This document shows positions 1 to 13,200 of a stretch of 64,000 bases of DNA, one piece after another (position 1 is the stretch's first letter; the number at the start of each line of letters is the position of its first letter). Under the pieces are notes generated by a model. The model searched no databases and was not told the DNA's origin. It was given only the letters and a program-made list of their open reading frames with translations. The DNA comes from Cephalotus follicularis (Eukaryota > Streptophyta > Magnoliopsida > Oxalidales > Cephalotaceae): NCBI GenBank assembly GCA_001972305.1, contig BDDD01000308.1, positions 248,001 to 312,000 on the forward strand, in the 5' to 3' direction. The position numbers and the translations under genes are program-made.

Positions 1-5
1 CTATT

Positions 6-199
6 AAGGGGGAGATGTTTTAAAATTTTCTATGCATTGTTTATCAAGAACCGATGTCAAGAACTGATTTGATGGATTGTTTGTTGAGATGTTTATTGTG
101 TATGTCAAGTATGAATGTTTATTGTTTGATAGTTATGTTTGAAAGGTTATGTTTGAAAGTGACAAACAGAAAAAATTGTAAGTGAAAACAAGCAATATG
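6..199 (+). repeat. possible polypurine tract and LTR start
   Basis: Bases 6-15 form a short purine tract (AAGGGGGAGA) followed at 16 by TGTTTTAAAA, as at the junction of a Copia polypurine tract and its 3' LTR. No partner LTR or right-hand end could be found in the window, so this may be the tail of an element lying to the left. The remaining bases to 199 show no coding signal. Confidence 0.3.
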
Positions 200-572
200 T
201 GCATTATGTCATATTGGCGTCAACGACTATATCTTAGGCGTCAACGTGGTGGGCTTGAGTATGAGTTGTGGGCTTTGGAAGATGATCTTCGTCAATGCCT
301 TGAATGATTCTCGTCGACGTGCTGGAAATTGCATTTTTCGCGTCAACTTCATAAGGAAGACGTCAACGCCAAAAGGTGCAATTTCGGACAGTAACTTTGG
401 ACGTTAACGTTAAGCATTTTTAGCGTCAACACCTATGAGGAAAACGTCAACGCAGAAGAAAGCATAATTCATATAGTGACTTGAATGTTAACGCGGAAAG
501 TAAAAGGAGTCAACACAAATGACATCCGCGTCCGCGTCAACGCCATACTTACGCGTCAACGTGAATAAAGCA
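200..572 (+). repeat. left array of CGTCAACG-type motifs
   Basis: About twelve degenerate copies of GCGTCAACGC (variants CGTCGACG, CGTTAACG) occur at irregular spacing. From 358 to about 410 the sequence is nearly the inverse of 3555-3606, and GGAGTCAACACAAATGACAT near 510 recurs inverted near 3460-3545. The array therefore looks like one end of the element whose hAT transposase lies between the arrays. It could alternatively be the U3 of an LTR that starts at 16. Confidence 0.55.
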
Positions 573-1344
573 AGAATAGGACATTAGATCTACATCTAAA
601 ATCCAATAACCGAAAATATACAAAAAAAACATCCAAGAACTTAAAATTTGAACATCAATAGTTTAAACATACAAAACATCAAAAGTTTTAAGAACATATG
701 CAACAAAAAGCTAAAAATCATGGTTTTTCTCCTCCTCCTTCTTCCGATTCTTCTTCTTCAGATGAGGAGATGTCAGCAGCTTCAATAACTCCTTTGTCTT
801 CTGTGCTGATCGTCAAAAAGGTCAAGCAACTCTCCTCGCATATTGTCCATCTTTATGGTCATCTTCATCGTATTCTTGACGATCTAGTTTTGTTCGTCAC
901 TACTACCGCTATCTTCGTCTATAATTTTTTGAATCCTCCGATCTTGAACTATCCGATCTTTCAAGCAAATACAAATCTCTACTGATTCTGCTTTCATCGA
1001 CCTCTTCTCTCGTCTAATACCCTACCACCTGCAGAAAAAGTAGATTTGGATGCTACTGTGGATACAGGAGCTGTTAGTAGATCACGTGCCATTATAGAAA
1101 GAATTGGATAAGAAGTTTATTATTTATGCCACTATTGTAAAAGATCTAAGGATACTCTATCTTTTTAATTAATGAACTGAATATTTGTATTAAGGTAATA
1201 TTGTAGTTCAGTATTTGTATTAACCATACTACTACTACTACTACTACCAACTCCATAAGCAATTTTATCAAAAAAATCTATGGGATCATTAGTATTACTA
1301 CTAACATTTTCTTAATATTCATTTTCAACACTATATTTTTTAAC

Positions 1345-3019
1345 CTATGTATCAAAGGCATCATGTAACAATTGAGTAATGTTATTACTATCTAATTGTA
1401 TTGGATTGCCTTTGCTCGTGCATATTTGACATTTATTTGCAATGAATAACATACCTTGTAATTTTATTCTTGGATCCATTATAACAGCCAAACAAAATAA
1501 ATGTAGAATTGTTTCCCAATATTTTAGGAATTTTTCTTCCATCACATCACAAATATCTATAAAATTATTTTACACTTTATTCTTATCAAAAACTTCACAA
1601 ATTTCTCACAATTTACCTACAACTAAATTTGTAGTAATATAATAAGAACCAGAAAATAGATCAGTCAATTCTTTAAATTTTTCAAAAAAATGGGTCATAA
1701 CATAACAAGTTGTCCAATCTCTATCAGATATTTCAGAAAAAGAAGAATATGCAGTCATCTGCATACCTATGAATGCATTTATTGGTAATCTAAATTCATA
1801 AGCACTCAACAACATTTCATAAGTAGAATTTCACCTATGTATCACAGCATGTACCAATTTTTTATATTTCAAACTACATTCATTACAAAGACGTTTAAAT
1901 GATTATTTTCTTACACCCGATTGTCATATAAAGGTAATAATATTTGTAATTTTATGTACTTGTTCTGCAACAAAAAGTAAACCATCTTGAACAATCAAAT
2001 TAATAATATGACATACACATCTAATATGAAATAATTTACCACTTAATATGGGATAAAAAAAGTCTTAATTGTCTAACAGCAGAATCATTATTAGTAGCAT
2101 TATCTAAACTAATAGAAAAAGTTTTTTTTTTCAATTCCAAACTTACGAGTAGTTTCTATTATAGAGGTGCTATAATATGACCGGTGTGAGAATAATCCAA
2201 ATTTTTAAATGTGATAATTCTTTTTTGTAATAACCAATTTTCGTCAATATAATGTGCAGTTATACAAATAAAACTTTTTCTTGTGCTTGTGCTCCAAACA
2301 TCAGACGTGAGAGAAAAAGTAGAAATATTTGTAAAAGAAAAAATTAATTTAGCCTTGTGTTCTTCATAAATAATAAGACAATTACTTTTAAAGGTAGTTC
2401 TTGAATATACTTTAGCCTGAGGATTAAGTGCTTCATGTACTAGATCACGGAAAAAAACTAAGTCAACATAAGAAAATGGTACTTCATTACCTATAATATA
2501 ATAAACTAATTTTCTTCTATAATTTTCATCGGTAAATCTAAAATTAAGTAATTTATTATCACCACTAACCCGGCTAAAATGGAGTTGGGTTTGGCCCGAA
2601 CCTTTAACACCATGTTGTTCCAAGCATTTTACTAAATGCCTCTTGTAAGTTCTCGTGCCACCACCACTTGTATAAGCATAATCGTTAGTGTTACATAGCT
2701 TGCAAAATACTCGTTTCTTTCCATTCCTGACATCTCTAATCTCCATGTGCTTCCATATAACGGATTTATGTTTCCCCCCTTTGTTAGGATTGTTCTTTTC
2801 GGATTGTAGGCCTGTTCCACCGATCGCAGCATCCGATGACGTATCTTCGTCCAAGTCAAAAAATTTATCACCAGGTGGAGGAGGTTGTTGCATCATGTGG
2901 GCCATTTAGTTGTCGTCAGAAGGAAGTTCCACATCCACCAAGTCGAATGCGGTGGTGGATGTAGAACCCAACTTCTCGGTCCTCCTTGCTTGTTTCCTTG
3001 TTCTTGATGTTGAATCCAT
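1345..3019 (-). pseudogene. hAT (RICESLEEPER-like) transposase, broken
   Basis: On the minus strand an ATG at 3019 opens a short leader frame that stops after 37 codons. The next frame starts at 2905 and encodes 248 residues with a BED zinc finger (C-x2-C near residues 68-71, closing H-x3-C near 105-109), followed by the start of the hAT RNase H-like domain. Further pieces in other frames keep hAT signatures: a DNA segment near 2120, an FF-x-FK-x-LT-x-LFSGS segment at 1606-1815, and a KFLKYW..MDPRIKL segment at 1345-1545. The frame is broken by many stops and shifts, and the C-terminal dimerisation domain was not recognised. The element is dead for transposition unless driven in trans. The family is clear from the BED finger plus the conserved segment order; the exact subfamily is an inference. 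Confidence 0.75.
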
Positions 3020-3189
3020 TGTAATTAAAATATGTAATTCACTAATAATTAAATAATAAGTATGATAATAAATTATAAAAGTAAATACACTATAAGCCCA
3101 TCTAGTACGATAAAACTCTATAATTTTGATAAAAAATGATTTTAATGTTGGTTGCTGTTGATTGTTGTTGTTCTTCAGTGATTCAACCT

Positions 3190-3224
3190 TTATTTATAGC
3201 CTTTCATGTTGAATATAGCCGTTT
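3190..3224 (-). promoter_or_regulatory. candidate promoter of the hAT transposase
   Basis: Reading the minus strand, ACGGCTATATT (about 3223-3211) is followed by GGCTATAAATA (about 3201-3191), a good plant TATA box about 175 bp before the first ATG at 3019. Upstream of it lies the CGTTGACG array. The same order and almost the same bases occur in the SIRE-like LTRs at 22981 and 32418. Confidence 0.45.
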
Positions 3225-3329
3225 GAATCATCTTCTAGCCATTGGAATCATTTTACAAAAGTTTTGGATTTTCCAAGAATGAAATCTGCACTAAAAACTA
3301 GTCGTTATTTTTTACTGTTTGATTTGACG

Positions 3330-3606
3330 TCGACGCTTACGTATAGTGTTGACGTCTATGACTTTGTGCGTTAACTCCAATGGTTCTTCACGTTGACTCC
3401 ATTAGCTGCTTTCTGATTTTTGATTCATTCCCGTTACGCCTATGAATAGCGTTGACGTGAATGTCATTTGTGTTGACTCCATTAGCTGCTTTATGATTTT
3501 TAATTCATTCTCGTTGACACGAATGTCATTTGTGTTGACTCCATTTGCCTTATGCGTTAACGTCCAAAGCTACTGTCAGATTTTTGCACCTTTGGCGTTG
3601 ACGTCT
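3330..3606 (-). repeat. right array of CGTTGACG motifs, inverted to the left array
   Basis: At least ten copies of CGTTGACG/CGTCGACG/GTTGACTCC lie here, including two repeats of about 75 bp (3444-3520 and 3515-3550 share GAATGTCATTTGTGTTGACT). Positions 3555-3606 mirror 358-410. The array ends against the first recognisable Copia gag sequence at about 3613, so the transposon end and the Copia truncation point coincide. Confidence 0.55.
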
Positions 3607-3616
3607 TAATATTGGT

Positions 3617-6600
3617 GTGGATGTCTTCATAATCTTGGATCACCTAAAAAGTGGCCTACCAACTGATTACATTGCTAAGGAATTGATTACTGCAATCAGT
3701 GAGAGGTATCGTGTTTCATCGAATACTGATATAGGGTCTCTGTTGCAAGTACTCTTCAACATGAAGTATGATGGTAATGGAGGGGTAAGGGACTATATTA
3801 TTCGTATGGTGGACTATCAGACCAAGCTGAAGGCACTTAAAGTTGATCTTCCGGATACTTGCATTATGCACCATGCCTTGAACACTCTTCCTCCTGAATT
3901 TAGTATCATCAAGACCAATTACAACTCTCAAGATGAATCATGGTCTATCAATGATTTGATTTCTAGGGTCGTTGCTGAGGAGGAAAAGCTAAAGAAGGAG
4001 AAAGGTCAAGCTGCTTTATACGTTGCTGGTTCTAATTCTCATAAAGGTAAGAAGTCCAAAACTTATACTAATAAAGTTGCTCGTGGAACCATTAAGGAAC
4101 CTGGTCAGTCTAGTAATTGGGTCCAAATAAAGTTTCTTTTAAGAAAAATGGTGACCACTGCTTCTTTTGTAAGAAGAAAGGTCACATGAAGAAGGATTGT
4201 CTAAAGTACAAAGCTTGGTTGGCCAAACGTGAGAATACATGTAACGATTCTTTGGCTCTAGTTTGTGAATCCAATCTATCTGAAGCCCCATCTAGTTCAT
4301 GGTGGCTGGATAGCGGTGTAATTAACCATGTTGCTTTTACCATACAGGGGTTCATAAATCGGAGGAAGCCAAATAAGGATGAGTCGAAGCTCACAGTTAG
4401 AAACAATAAAGATGTAGACGTAGAGTTCGTGGGAGATGTCAATTTAGTTTTAGATTCTGGTTTTAAATTGATGTTAAGAAATACTCTTTATGTACCGTCC
4501 TTTAGACGGAATTTATTTTTTGTTTCATTGTTAGACAATCTTGGCTTTGAATTTGAAATAAAGAACTCTACGGTTAATCTCTTTTTCAATTCAAATATGG
4601 TTGGCCATTGCACATTGTCTCATGGACTATATAGAGTGTGTTTGACTCCCAATGATATCTATGTCTGCTATAATGTTAATAACATTGCATCTAAAAGACC
4701 CTTATCTAAGGAACAATATTTCATGTTATGGCATAAAAGGCTCGGCCATATCTCTAGGGAAAGAGTGGAGAGGCCGATAAAGTCTGACATCTTGCCTACT
4801 CTTAATTTCGGTGACCTAGAGACATGTATAGATTGCTGTAGGGGCAAAATGACCAAGATAATGAAAAAAATGGTAATCCATAGTACTGATGTATTAGAAG
4901 TGATTCATACGGACATCAGTGGACCATATTCAGCCACATTATGTAGAAATTTTTATTTCATTACGTTCATTGATGACTATTCCCGATATGGTTATTTGTT
5001 CTTGATTAAGGAAATGTCTCAAACTCTTGAGAAATTCAAGATCTTTCAGACTGAAATTGAGAAACAGTTGGGAAAAGTCATAAAGGTGGTTAGATCTGAC
5101 AGGGGTGGTGAGTATTATAGCAGAGATGGGGATGCTGGACAGCTTAAAGGCCCATTTTCCAAATACTTGGAGGATTATGGGATAGTTGCTCAATTTACTA
5201 TGCCTGGAAGTCCTGAGCAAAATGGAGTCGCTGAAAGGCGTAACCGCACTCTTATGGACATGATGAGAAGTATGATTAGTAGGACGAACTTACCTGAGTT
5301 TCTTTGGGGTGAAGCATTGAAAACAGACCTTTATATTCTAAACATAGTTCCAAGTAAAGCCGTTGCACTTACTCCTTTCGAGTTATGGACTGGACGTAAA
5401 CCTAGTCTTAATCATCTTAGAGTTTGGGGTTGTCCTGCAAAGGTGAAATTGTATACTCCAAACTTGAATAAGCTGGATTCGAGGTCTGTTCATTGTTTCT
5501 TTGTTGGTTATCCAGATCATTCGAAGGGATACCGTTTCTATAACCCATACGGAGGCACTAGAATTGTGGAGTCACAGACAGCGAAATTTTTAGAGTTCAA
5601 TGTAGCCGAACTGGGTGATTGTTCTAAAATGATTGAAGATAGTAGAGATCAAATGGCGACTGTATCTTTTTCTTTACCTACCAAGATGAATGTTGAATCT
5701 ATTACACATTCAGTTGCACCTGTTGAGGTTGAGGCACCTGTTGTTGATACCGTACCTACAGATGTTATTCAGACACAAGATGTAGTAGCAGAGGTTCCAG
5801 TCAGGAGATCGACTTGTGAGAGAAGATCGGTGATACCTCATTGCTATGAGATCTACTTGGGAGAAAGTGATTATGATATCGGTTGTGTAATCGACCCATT
5901 GACTTATTTGAATGCTGTTGCTAGTACTCAATCATATTCGTGGACAGATACAATAAAAGATGAGATGCAGTCAATGTGACATAATGGCGTTCGGGAACTT
6001 GTTGAATTGTCCGAAGGCTGCAAACCTATTGGTTGTAAATGAGTTTATAAGACTAAAAGGGATTCCGAAGGGAAGGTTTAAAGCCAAACTGGTAGCCAAG
6101 GGATTTACACAGAGAGAGGGAATAGACTATAATGAAACTTTCTCTCCCGTCTCTTCGAAGGACTCTCTCAGGGCAATTATGGCATTAGTAGCTCATTTTG
6201 ATTTGGAGTTACACCAGATGGATGTAAAGACTGCATTCCTAAACGGTAATCTTGATGAGGAGATCTATATGGTGCAGCCTAAAGGTTTTGCAGTTGAAGG
6301 TGGTAGTCATCTTGTTTGTAGACTCAAGAAGTCTATGTATAGTCTCAAACAAGCTTCGAGACAGTGGTATTTTAGATTTAATGCTGTTGTGACTTCTTTT
6401 GGTTTTAAATAAAATCTGATGGATCAGTGTATATATCACAAGGTCAGTGGGAGTAAATTCTTTATTCTTGTGCTCTATGTGGATGATATCTTGTTAGCAA
6501 GAAATGATCTAGGCATGCTACATACCACCAAACAGACGTTGTCTAGTGAGTTTGACATGAAGGACCTTGGCGATGCTTCTTTTGTTCTTGGGATTCAGAT

Positions 6601-7468
6601 TCATAGAGATCGTTCTCGCTATCTATTGAGTTTATCTCAAAGGGCTTATATTGATAGGGTTTTGGAGAGATTCAGTATGCTGGATTGCAAACCAGGGAAT
6701 GTTCATGTTCTCAAAGGTGATAAGTTGAATTTGTTACAGTGTCCTAATAATGAAGTTGAAAGGGAAGCTATGAAGAAAGTGCCTTATGCTAGTACAATTG
6801 GGATCATTATGTATGCTCAAGTATGTACTAGGCCGGATATTGCTTTTACAGTAGGACTTCTTGGCAGATATCAATCTAATCCTGGTCATGATCATTGGGT
6901 GGCTGCTAAGAAGCTTTTACGGTACTTGAAAGGAACAAGAGATTTTATGCTTACTTATAGATGGGTTGATGATCTATAATTAGTGGGTTTTACAGATTCT
7001 AACTTTGCTGGCTGTCAGGATGACAAAAATTCCACATCAGGTTATGTTTTTATGATGGCAGGTGGGGCAGTGTCTTGTAAAAGTGCAAAGCAAACGTTGA
7101 TTACTTCTTTGACCATGCAAGTAGAGTTTGTAGCGTGCTATGGAGCAGCTACGCAGGCAGTTTGGTTCAGGAATTTTATGAGGACATTCACTGTTGTTGA
7201 TTTTGTGTCTAGACCTATCCGATTGTACTGTGATAACAGCTCTGCTGTACTATTTATTAATAATAATAAAAGTATCACAGGGTCTAAACACATAGAGATA
7301 AAGTACTTGACCATCAAGGAAAAGGTTAAGAATGGTGAAGTTACAGTAGAGCATATTAGTACAGATGATATGGTTCCTGATCCTTTGACTAAAAGCCTTC
7401 GTCTTTGTGTTTTTGAGAGACATGTACCTAGCATGGGCTTGGTTGCATCATGGGATGCGCTTGTTTAG
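3617..7468 (+). pseudogene. Copia gag-pol polyprotein remnant
   Basis: The gag part (3617-4189) carries the Copia UBN2-type capsid region. A frameshift near 4120-4150 leads to a CCHC zinc knuckle ([14 protein letters not shown]), a protease D-S-G (WWLDSG), the pre-integrase segment (LWHKRLGH), an integrase core with the D-D-E pattern ([23 protein letters not shown]), then reverse transcriptase (QMDVKTAFLNG and YVDDILL) and RNase H (TDSNFAGC, LYCDNSSAV). Stops or shifts at about 5979, 6410 and 6979 break the reading frame into four long pieces. The long open stretches mean it decayed relatively recently compared with the second Copia element. It is placed in Copia by domain order; lineage is probably Tork-like, as an inference. 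Confidence 0.88.
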
Positions 7469-8165
7469 TGGGAGTCAGTTATTTATTTTGCTCTATTTTT
7501 TGTTTTCATATGTACTGTTTTATCTTTTGATACTATATCGGATTATATTGACTATGTCTTTTGCAATCAATTGAGTTGAATAAATTCAGTTTTTATTTCG
7601 AGTACTTTGTTTAAACACATTGGTGTTTTACATGTTGGCATGTCATATATATATATATATAATTGTTTAAAGTCTTGAGATATGTGTCAATCTTGAGCAA
7701 AGGCCGGGGCATTCAGTTGTTGGCCTTAAAGGTATGTCTTATGACACATAAATATTTTCACGTGAAATAAAGTTAAAAACATACAGGTTCATTGGAACCA
7801 TATAGATTTTCTCTAGTGTGCCTGTGCCACTTAAGGAGAGAAAATTGGTGACCGACGATGAATAACACATAAAGAACTATTGGTGCTATCAAATCGTCAC
7901 ACTACCATATTAAATCCATGGTAGTAGTGCTAAAGACTTTTGTAACCATTGAAGGTCCTGTATCACTTAAAAGATGCAGTTATCGCCATGATTCGGAATT
8001 GAGGTTCTATGGGACGGGATTGACTATTGGAACAGTCTCTAGACCGATAATTTTTTTATGCGCGCAAAACTTTGAAACTTAGTTGGCCTGTGTAATTGTT
8101 TTTATAAAATAAATATATCTATTTATTATTATTATTTAACAATTAATATAGCCCAAGTGGGAGAA

Positions 8166-8655
8166 TGTAAGAATATTTTCTTATGTGGGCTTATATTAAT
8201 TGGGTATTTATTATTAAATAAAACCAGGCTGACTATTGGTCTAATAAAGTGGGACATACATATTCTAAATAGTCGTATATAGACTGGCTAGTGTGGGGTG
8301 TAGTAAACTAATTGGACTTTTGATGAGATGGCCCATTAGGTTACTAATAAGGATTATATAAATAGCTAGGTCTCCTCTCTTAACCCTAATAATCTTGACA
8401 TAAGAGAAAAATACACATACAGCAGAAAAAGAGATAGGCGGCTATCTTCTTGTGTATTACGGTGCCTCATCGAGCCAGTGTTCTAGGGAATTAAGAGAGT
8501 TGTACCTTGCTACTAAGGATCACTATAGATTTCTGCTGCTTATCATGGATCTTAAACAATGTACGATTTCTATCATTATTATTTAGGTGTTTCTCTTCTA
8601 TCTAAGACGATCCTAGGGATTAAGAAATTGATCAGGTATACAATTTTATCTTACA
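8166..8655 (+). repeat. 3' LTR of the truncated Copia
   Basis: The LTR starts TGTAAG and ends CTTACA, a perfect 6-bp terminal inverted repeat, and is 490 bp long. A purine-rich stretch (AAGTGGGAGAA) directly precedes it, as expected of the polypurine tract. A TATA-like ATTATATAAATAG occurs near 8352. The partner LTR is absent from the window. Confidence 0.8.
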
Positions 8656-9417
8656 ATTAATTCATAAGTTAATTTATAATTTCAACTTAAGATTATAACC
8701 AAATGGCTTGGGTGACTATAATTGTGCTAACAGCTGCAATTTCAAATCTGCACCCACCGTAATGTGCTTCAGAGGATACTAGCAGCACATGTGTTGGACC
8801 GACAAGTTGGCAATTAGCCTTCTTCCTAAGCGGACTGGGGTTCATAATTATTGGAGCTGGTGGCATCCGGCCATGTAACCTAGCCTGTGGGGCTGACCAA
8901 TTCAATCCAGCAACCGAATCCGGCCAGCTGGGTATCAATAGCTTCTTCAATTGGTACTATTTCACCTTGGCAGTTACTGTGTTGATATCTGGAACCTTCA
9001 TTGTCTACGTGCAATCGAACGTGAACTGGGCTATTGGGTTTGCAATTACTACATGTCTGATGTTCCTATCATGTATATTTTTCTTATCGGGTACAAGAAT
9101 TTATGTCAAAGTGAAACCTGAGGGGAGCCCCTTATCCAGTGTGGCACAAGCATTGGTAGCTGCCACAAGGAAAAGGCAACTAAAGCTACCTGACAGCCCA
9201 GAACTTTGCCTCTTCAAGTATGTGGCATCCAAGTCCACCAACTCCAAGCTTCCTTACACATATCAATTTAGGTGAGAGGCATGTACTTAGTTCACTTAAA
9301 AACTATGGTTTCTAATTCCAAAAAGTGAATTATTTGTGCACACATAAACATATAGTAACATATTGGAGTAGCTGTATGCAACATCAAGATGACCTAATTA
9401 ATTATATTTATACCATG

Positions 9418-9548
9418 AGTTATCGTTAGTATTTAATTACAAATTAAGCTTAGATAAGAGGCTCGCATCCATGTAATAAACCTATATATATGTCTTTCCT
9501 ATTTAGCATAATACAATCAATTTTTGAGTTTCACTAATCTATTCAACA
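9418..9548 (+). repeat. 5' LTR of the intronic Copia
   Basis: This is the 131-bp partner of the LTR at 15514. It ends ATTCAACA just before the PBS. The terminal T of TG is mutated to A, but the TSD CCATG at 9413-9417 fixes the boundary. Confidence 0.9.
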
Positions 9549-10265
9549 TGGTATCAGAGCGAATGATTACTATTAGGGTTTTCTATATATAAAAAAAACC
9601 TAACCTTAGCGCCGCACTACCGCGTAGCCCTAGCGCCGCACTGTCGCATCGTCCTCTTCTCTAAAACGGAAACAGTAAACACAGAAGACTTAACCCTAGC
9701 GACGCACTGCCGCGTAACCCTAGAGCCGCACTGCCGCGTCGTCCTCTTCTCTGGCGCGATCGTCTTCTCAGCGCCGTATTCTCAGCGCCGATCATCTTCT
9801 CTGGCGCAATCGTCTTCTCTGCTACGATCATCTTCTCAGTGCTGATCGTCTTCTCTGGCACGAACGTCTTCTCAGTGCCGATCTCAACCTCCGATTGCTT
9901 CTGTTTGGCGCCGATATCTGCTTCGGTAATGTCCTCTTTGTTTTGTCTCTGTTTGGGGCAAATATCTTCTGTTCAGTGTTGATGTATTATGCCGTGAACC
10001 TTTTCGGCACGGCTGTGCTTTGTGGGTGGTGTTCTTGAATGTTGGTATACCGGTGGTAGTTTGGCTACGATTGTGACAGTATTGTACTTCTAATTAGTAT
10101 GGTTAATATGGCTGATGGGATATGTGCATGTTGTATTGTGACTGTATGGTATGAAGTTGTATGTTGGTGTGGCCTGATCTACCGTGTGTGTTGTGTCTTG
10201 ATTGTGTGGTGTGGTAGTTCCCTGGTTTATGTACTTTGTCAAGTGATTTGTCACTGTGAGCGAAT

Positions 10266-13200
10266 ATGATGCCTTCTACATCTGAGAATGTTTTAGTGAT
10301 CTCCAACTTTGTTAATACCTCACAGAGCGTACTTCATGGCCTAACTGGATTACATACAATATTACCAAAACTCTATGGTACGAATTATTCAACATGGTCC
10401 ATGGCAGTCTATATCTACATCGAGGCTAGTAATCACTCTCAGTGACTTGATTCTACTCCTCCGACTAATACTACTGCATTACAGGCTTGGAAGGTCACAT
10501 ATGCTGGATTGAGAACTTTGTAGTGGGGTTGTATGATAGATTCTATAAAACATCTATTTGTGTCTTGTCCTACGGCTCGTGCTATTTGGGAAAAATGTAC
10601 TCTTTTGTATTCAAGCCAGAACAATATGAGTAGGGTGTGTGACGCTTGGCTTTCTCTCTTTGGCACAAGCCAAAATGGTGCCTAGGATCTCCTACTTGAT
10701 CGTCTGAACATGTGGCACACATATCCTTTCCCCAAACATCAGAGCACCGTCACTCCTCATGTGGAAGTCAGTCCGAGAACCCTCTCTGACTTGCTTCAAC
10801 AACTTGGCCAACTGCCAATCTTTCTCTTGCAATCCCCGGATCTGCTCTTCCCAAACAGGCCTCACATACAGAGAAGCTAACACTGCTCCACTGTCTCTGG
10901 TAGATAGCTCTGCCCTCAAGGACCTCAACTTTTCCAACATTGACAAGTAAACCAACCGTACGTGAGCCAAGGAAGCGGAGGACTTCCTGCTCAACGCATC
11001 AGCAACCACGTTTGCCTTACCAGGATGATACTCGATGGTACAGTCATAATCCTTGATGAGCTCGATCCATCTCCTCTACCTCATGTTCAAATGTGGTTGA
11101 GAAGACAAATACTTCAAACTCTGGTGGTCGGTAAAGATCTGGAAGACCTCACCATACATATCGTGTCGCCATATCTTCAAAGCAAACTCCACCGCAGCCA
11201 ACTCCAAGTCATGTGTAGGGTAACTGAGCTCATGAACCTTCAACTGCGGAGAAGCGTAAGCAATGACCTTTCCTTCTTGCATCAACACACAAACAAGACC
11301 ATGCAAAGAAGCATCACTGTACACCACAAAACCAACCCCTGGAGAAGGAAGGGTCAACACTGATGCTGATGTTAACTTATCCTTCAGCGTCTGAAATCTC
11401 TTCTCACAGTCCTCTAACAAAACGAACTTCACATCCTTCCTTGTCAACTTTGACAGAGGAGCTGCTATAGCCGAGAATCCTTCTACGAACCTTCGGTAAT
11501 AGCCAGCAAGTCCAAGGAAACTGCATACTTCATGTATGCTATTTGGTCTTTCCCAGGCCAACACAGCTTCAACCTTCCTCGGGTCTACTTCAACACTCTG
11601 GCCCGAGATCGGATGGCCCAAAAACACAACACTGTCCAGCCAAAACTCACACTTACTGAGCTTGGCATACAACTCATGGTTTTTTAAGGTCTGTAAAACA
11701 ATCCTCAGGTGGTCCTTGGGCTCAGCCATACTCCACGAGTATACCATCACGTCGTCTATGAACACCACCACAAAGGTGTCCAAGAAGGGTTGGAACACAC
11801 GATTCATCAAATCCATGAAAATTGCCGGTGCATTGGTTAAACCAAACGGCATAACGGAGAACTCATAGAGACCATAACGAAATCTGAAGGCTGTCTTTGG
11901 AACATCCACTTCCTTTACCTTCAACTGGGGATATCCAGACCAAAGAGGTGTATTCTCGGTTTAGTCTATATGCTCCGCAAAGTTCATCGTCTCTGGTTTC
12001 TGACAGTAGTGCTATGGTTGCTCGTGGAGGTCGGAGTAGTCGTGGTCGTGGTAATACTCGTGGTCGTTGGGGATTTGATAGTAGAGGCCGAAGCAGTGGT
12101 GTCCATCGAGGAGGTAGTATTGGTAGTTCTCGCGCAACCAAATCTGGTCTTTTTTGTAGCCATTGTCAGTGTGATGATCATATGGTGGACTATTGCTATG
12201 ACCTTCACCCTGAGTTGCGAGGTTTGCAGGCATCTCTTGGAGCCTCTAGTGAGTCCCCTACTACTTCAGATCCTTGTTCTGGGATGATGACCTTACAGTT
12301 GACTCGTGCTGAGTATGATGCGATGATTCGGTCTCAACCTCCTAGTGATTATACTCCTGCTGCTACTTTTGCACAACACAGTAAGCCTAATCCTGCTTGT
12401 CTCTTATCTAGTTCTTTTCGCCCTTGGATCATTGATTCCGGAGCTACCCATCATATGACTGGTGATCAAAACCTCATTTCCACCATCTCTTCAGGTTCTT
12501 CTACCTCTGTTACCTTGACAGATGGTTCTAAGTCCAAGGTTACCGGTACAGGTTTTGTACCTTGAGTTCATCTTTGTCCTTACCGTCTGTTTATCATGTT
12601 TCAAAATTTTCTTGTAGTTTGTTATCTGTTAGCCACCTCACCCGTGATCTTGATTGTACTATCTTATTTTCTTCCACTTCATGTGTTTTTCAGGATCGGA
12701 GGACTAGACGTCAGATCGGTGGTGGGCGTGGGTTTGGGGGTCTCTACTTACTGGATCCAGATATTATTTCTGCTGTTACCGCTGTTTCAAATAATGTCCT
12801 GTACAATCTTCACTGTTGTCTTGGTCATCCATCAGCAGATGTTCTCTATCACTTTCCATTTGTGTCTAAGTCGAGTCTTCAATTTCATTGTGAAACCTGT
12901 CAATTAGGTAAACACCATCGGATGTCCTTCAGCTCCCGAGGTGTGAGTCGTTGGTCTCAATCGTTTGAGTTAGTTCACTCGGACGTCTGGGGTCCTAGTC
13001 GTGAGTCTTCATTTGGTTTTAAATATTTTGTAACATTTATTGATGACTATAGTCGTACAACGTGGTTATATTTAATAAAAGATCGTACTGAGGTTTTTCA
13101 TTGTTTTCGCAATTTTTATCATGAAGTTCTTACTCAATATGGTGTATCTGTAAAATGTTTACGCACTGATAATGCTCATGAATACTTTTTCGCTACTCAA

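Larger units (their letters stand above)
3613..8655 (+). mobile_element. Ty1/Copia retrotransposon, 5'-truncated
   Basis: The element retains most of gag, all pol domains in Copia order (protease, integrase, reverse transcriptase, RNase H), a 0.7 kb 3' untranslated stretch and one LTR (8166-8655). The 5' LTR, PBS and start of gag are missing; the sequence begins abruptly next to the hAT-associated array. The right LTR ends in a sequence that joins an NPF transporter exon within about 45 bp, so the insertion replaced or displaced the upstream NPF exons. No TSD can be tested because the left end is lost. Confidence 0.88.

Noticed and set aside
698-985. 95-aa open frame with a Ser/Asp/Glu-rich start
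   Set aside because: It lies in the hAT remnant on the opposite strand, has no recognised motif, and its composition follows a CTTCTTCC tract.
11970-12233. Val-rich and Thr-rich frames on both strands
   Set aside because: They are shadows of the Arg/Gly-rich segment of the Copia gag.
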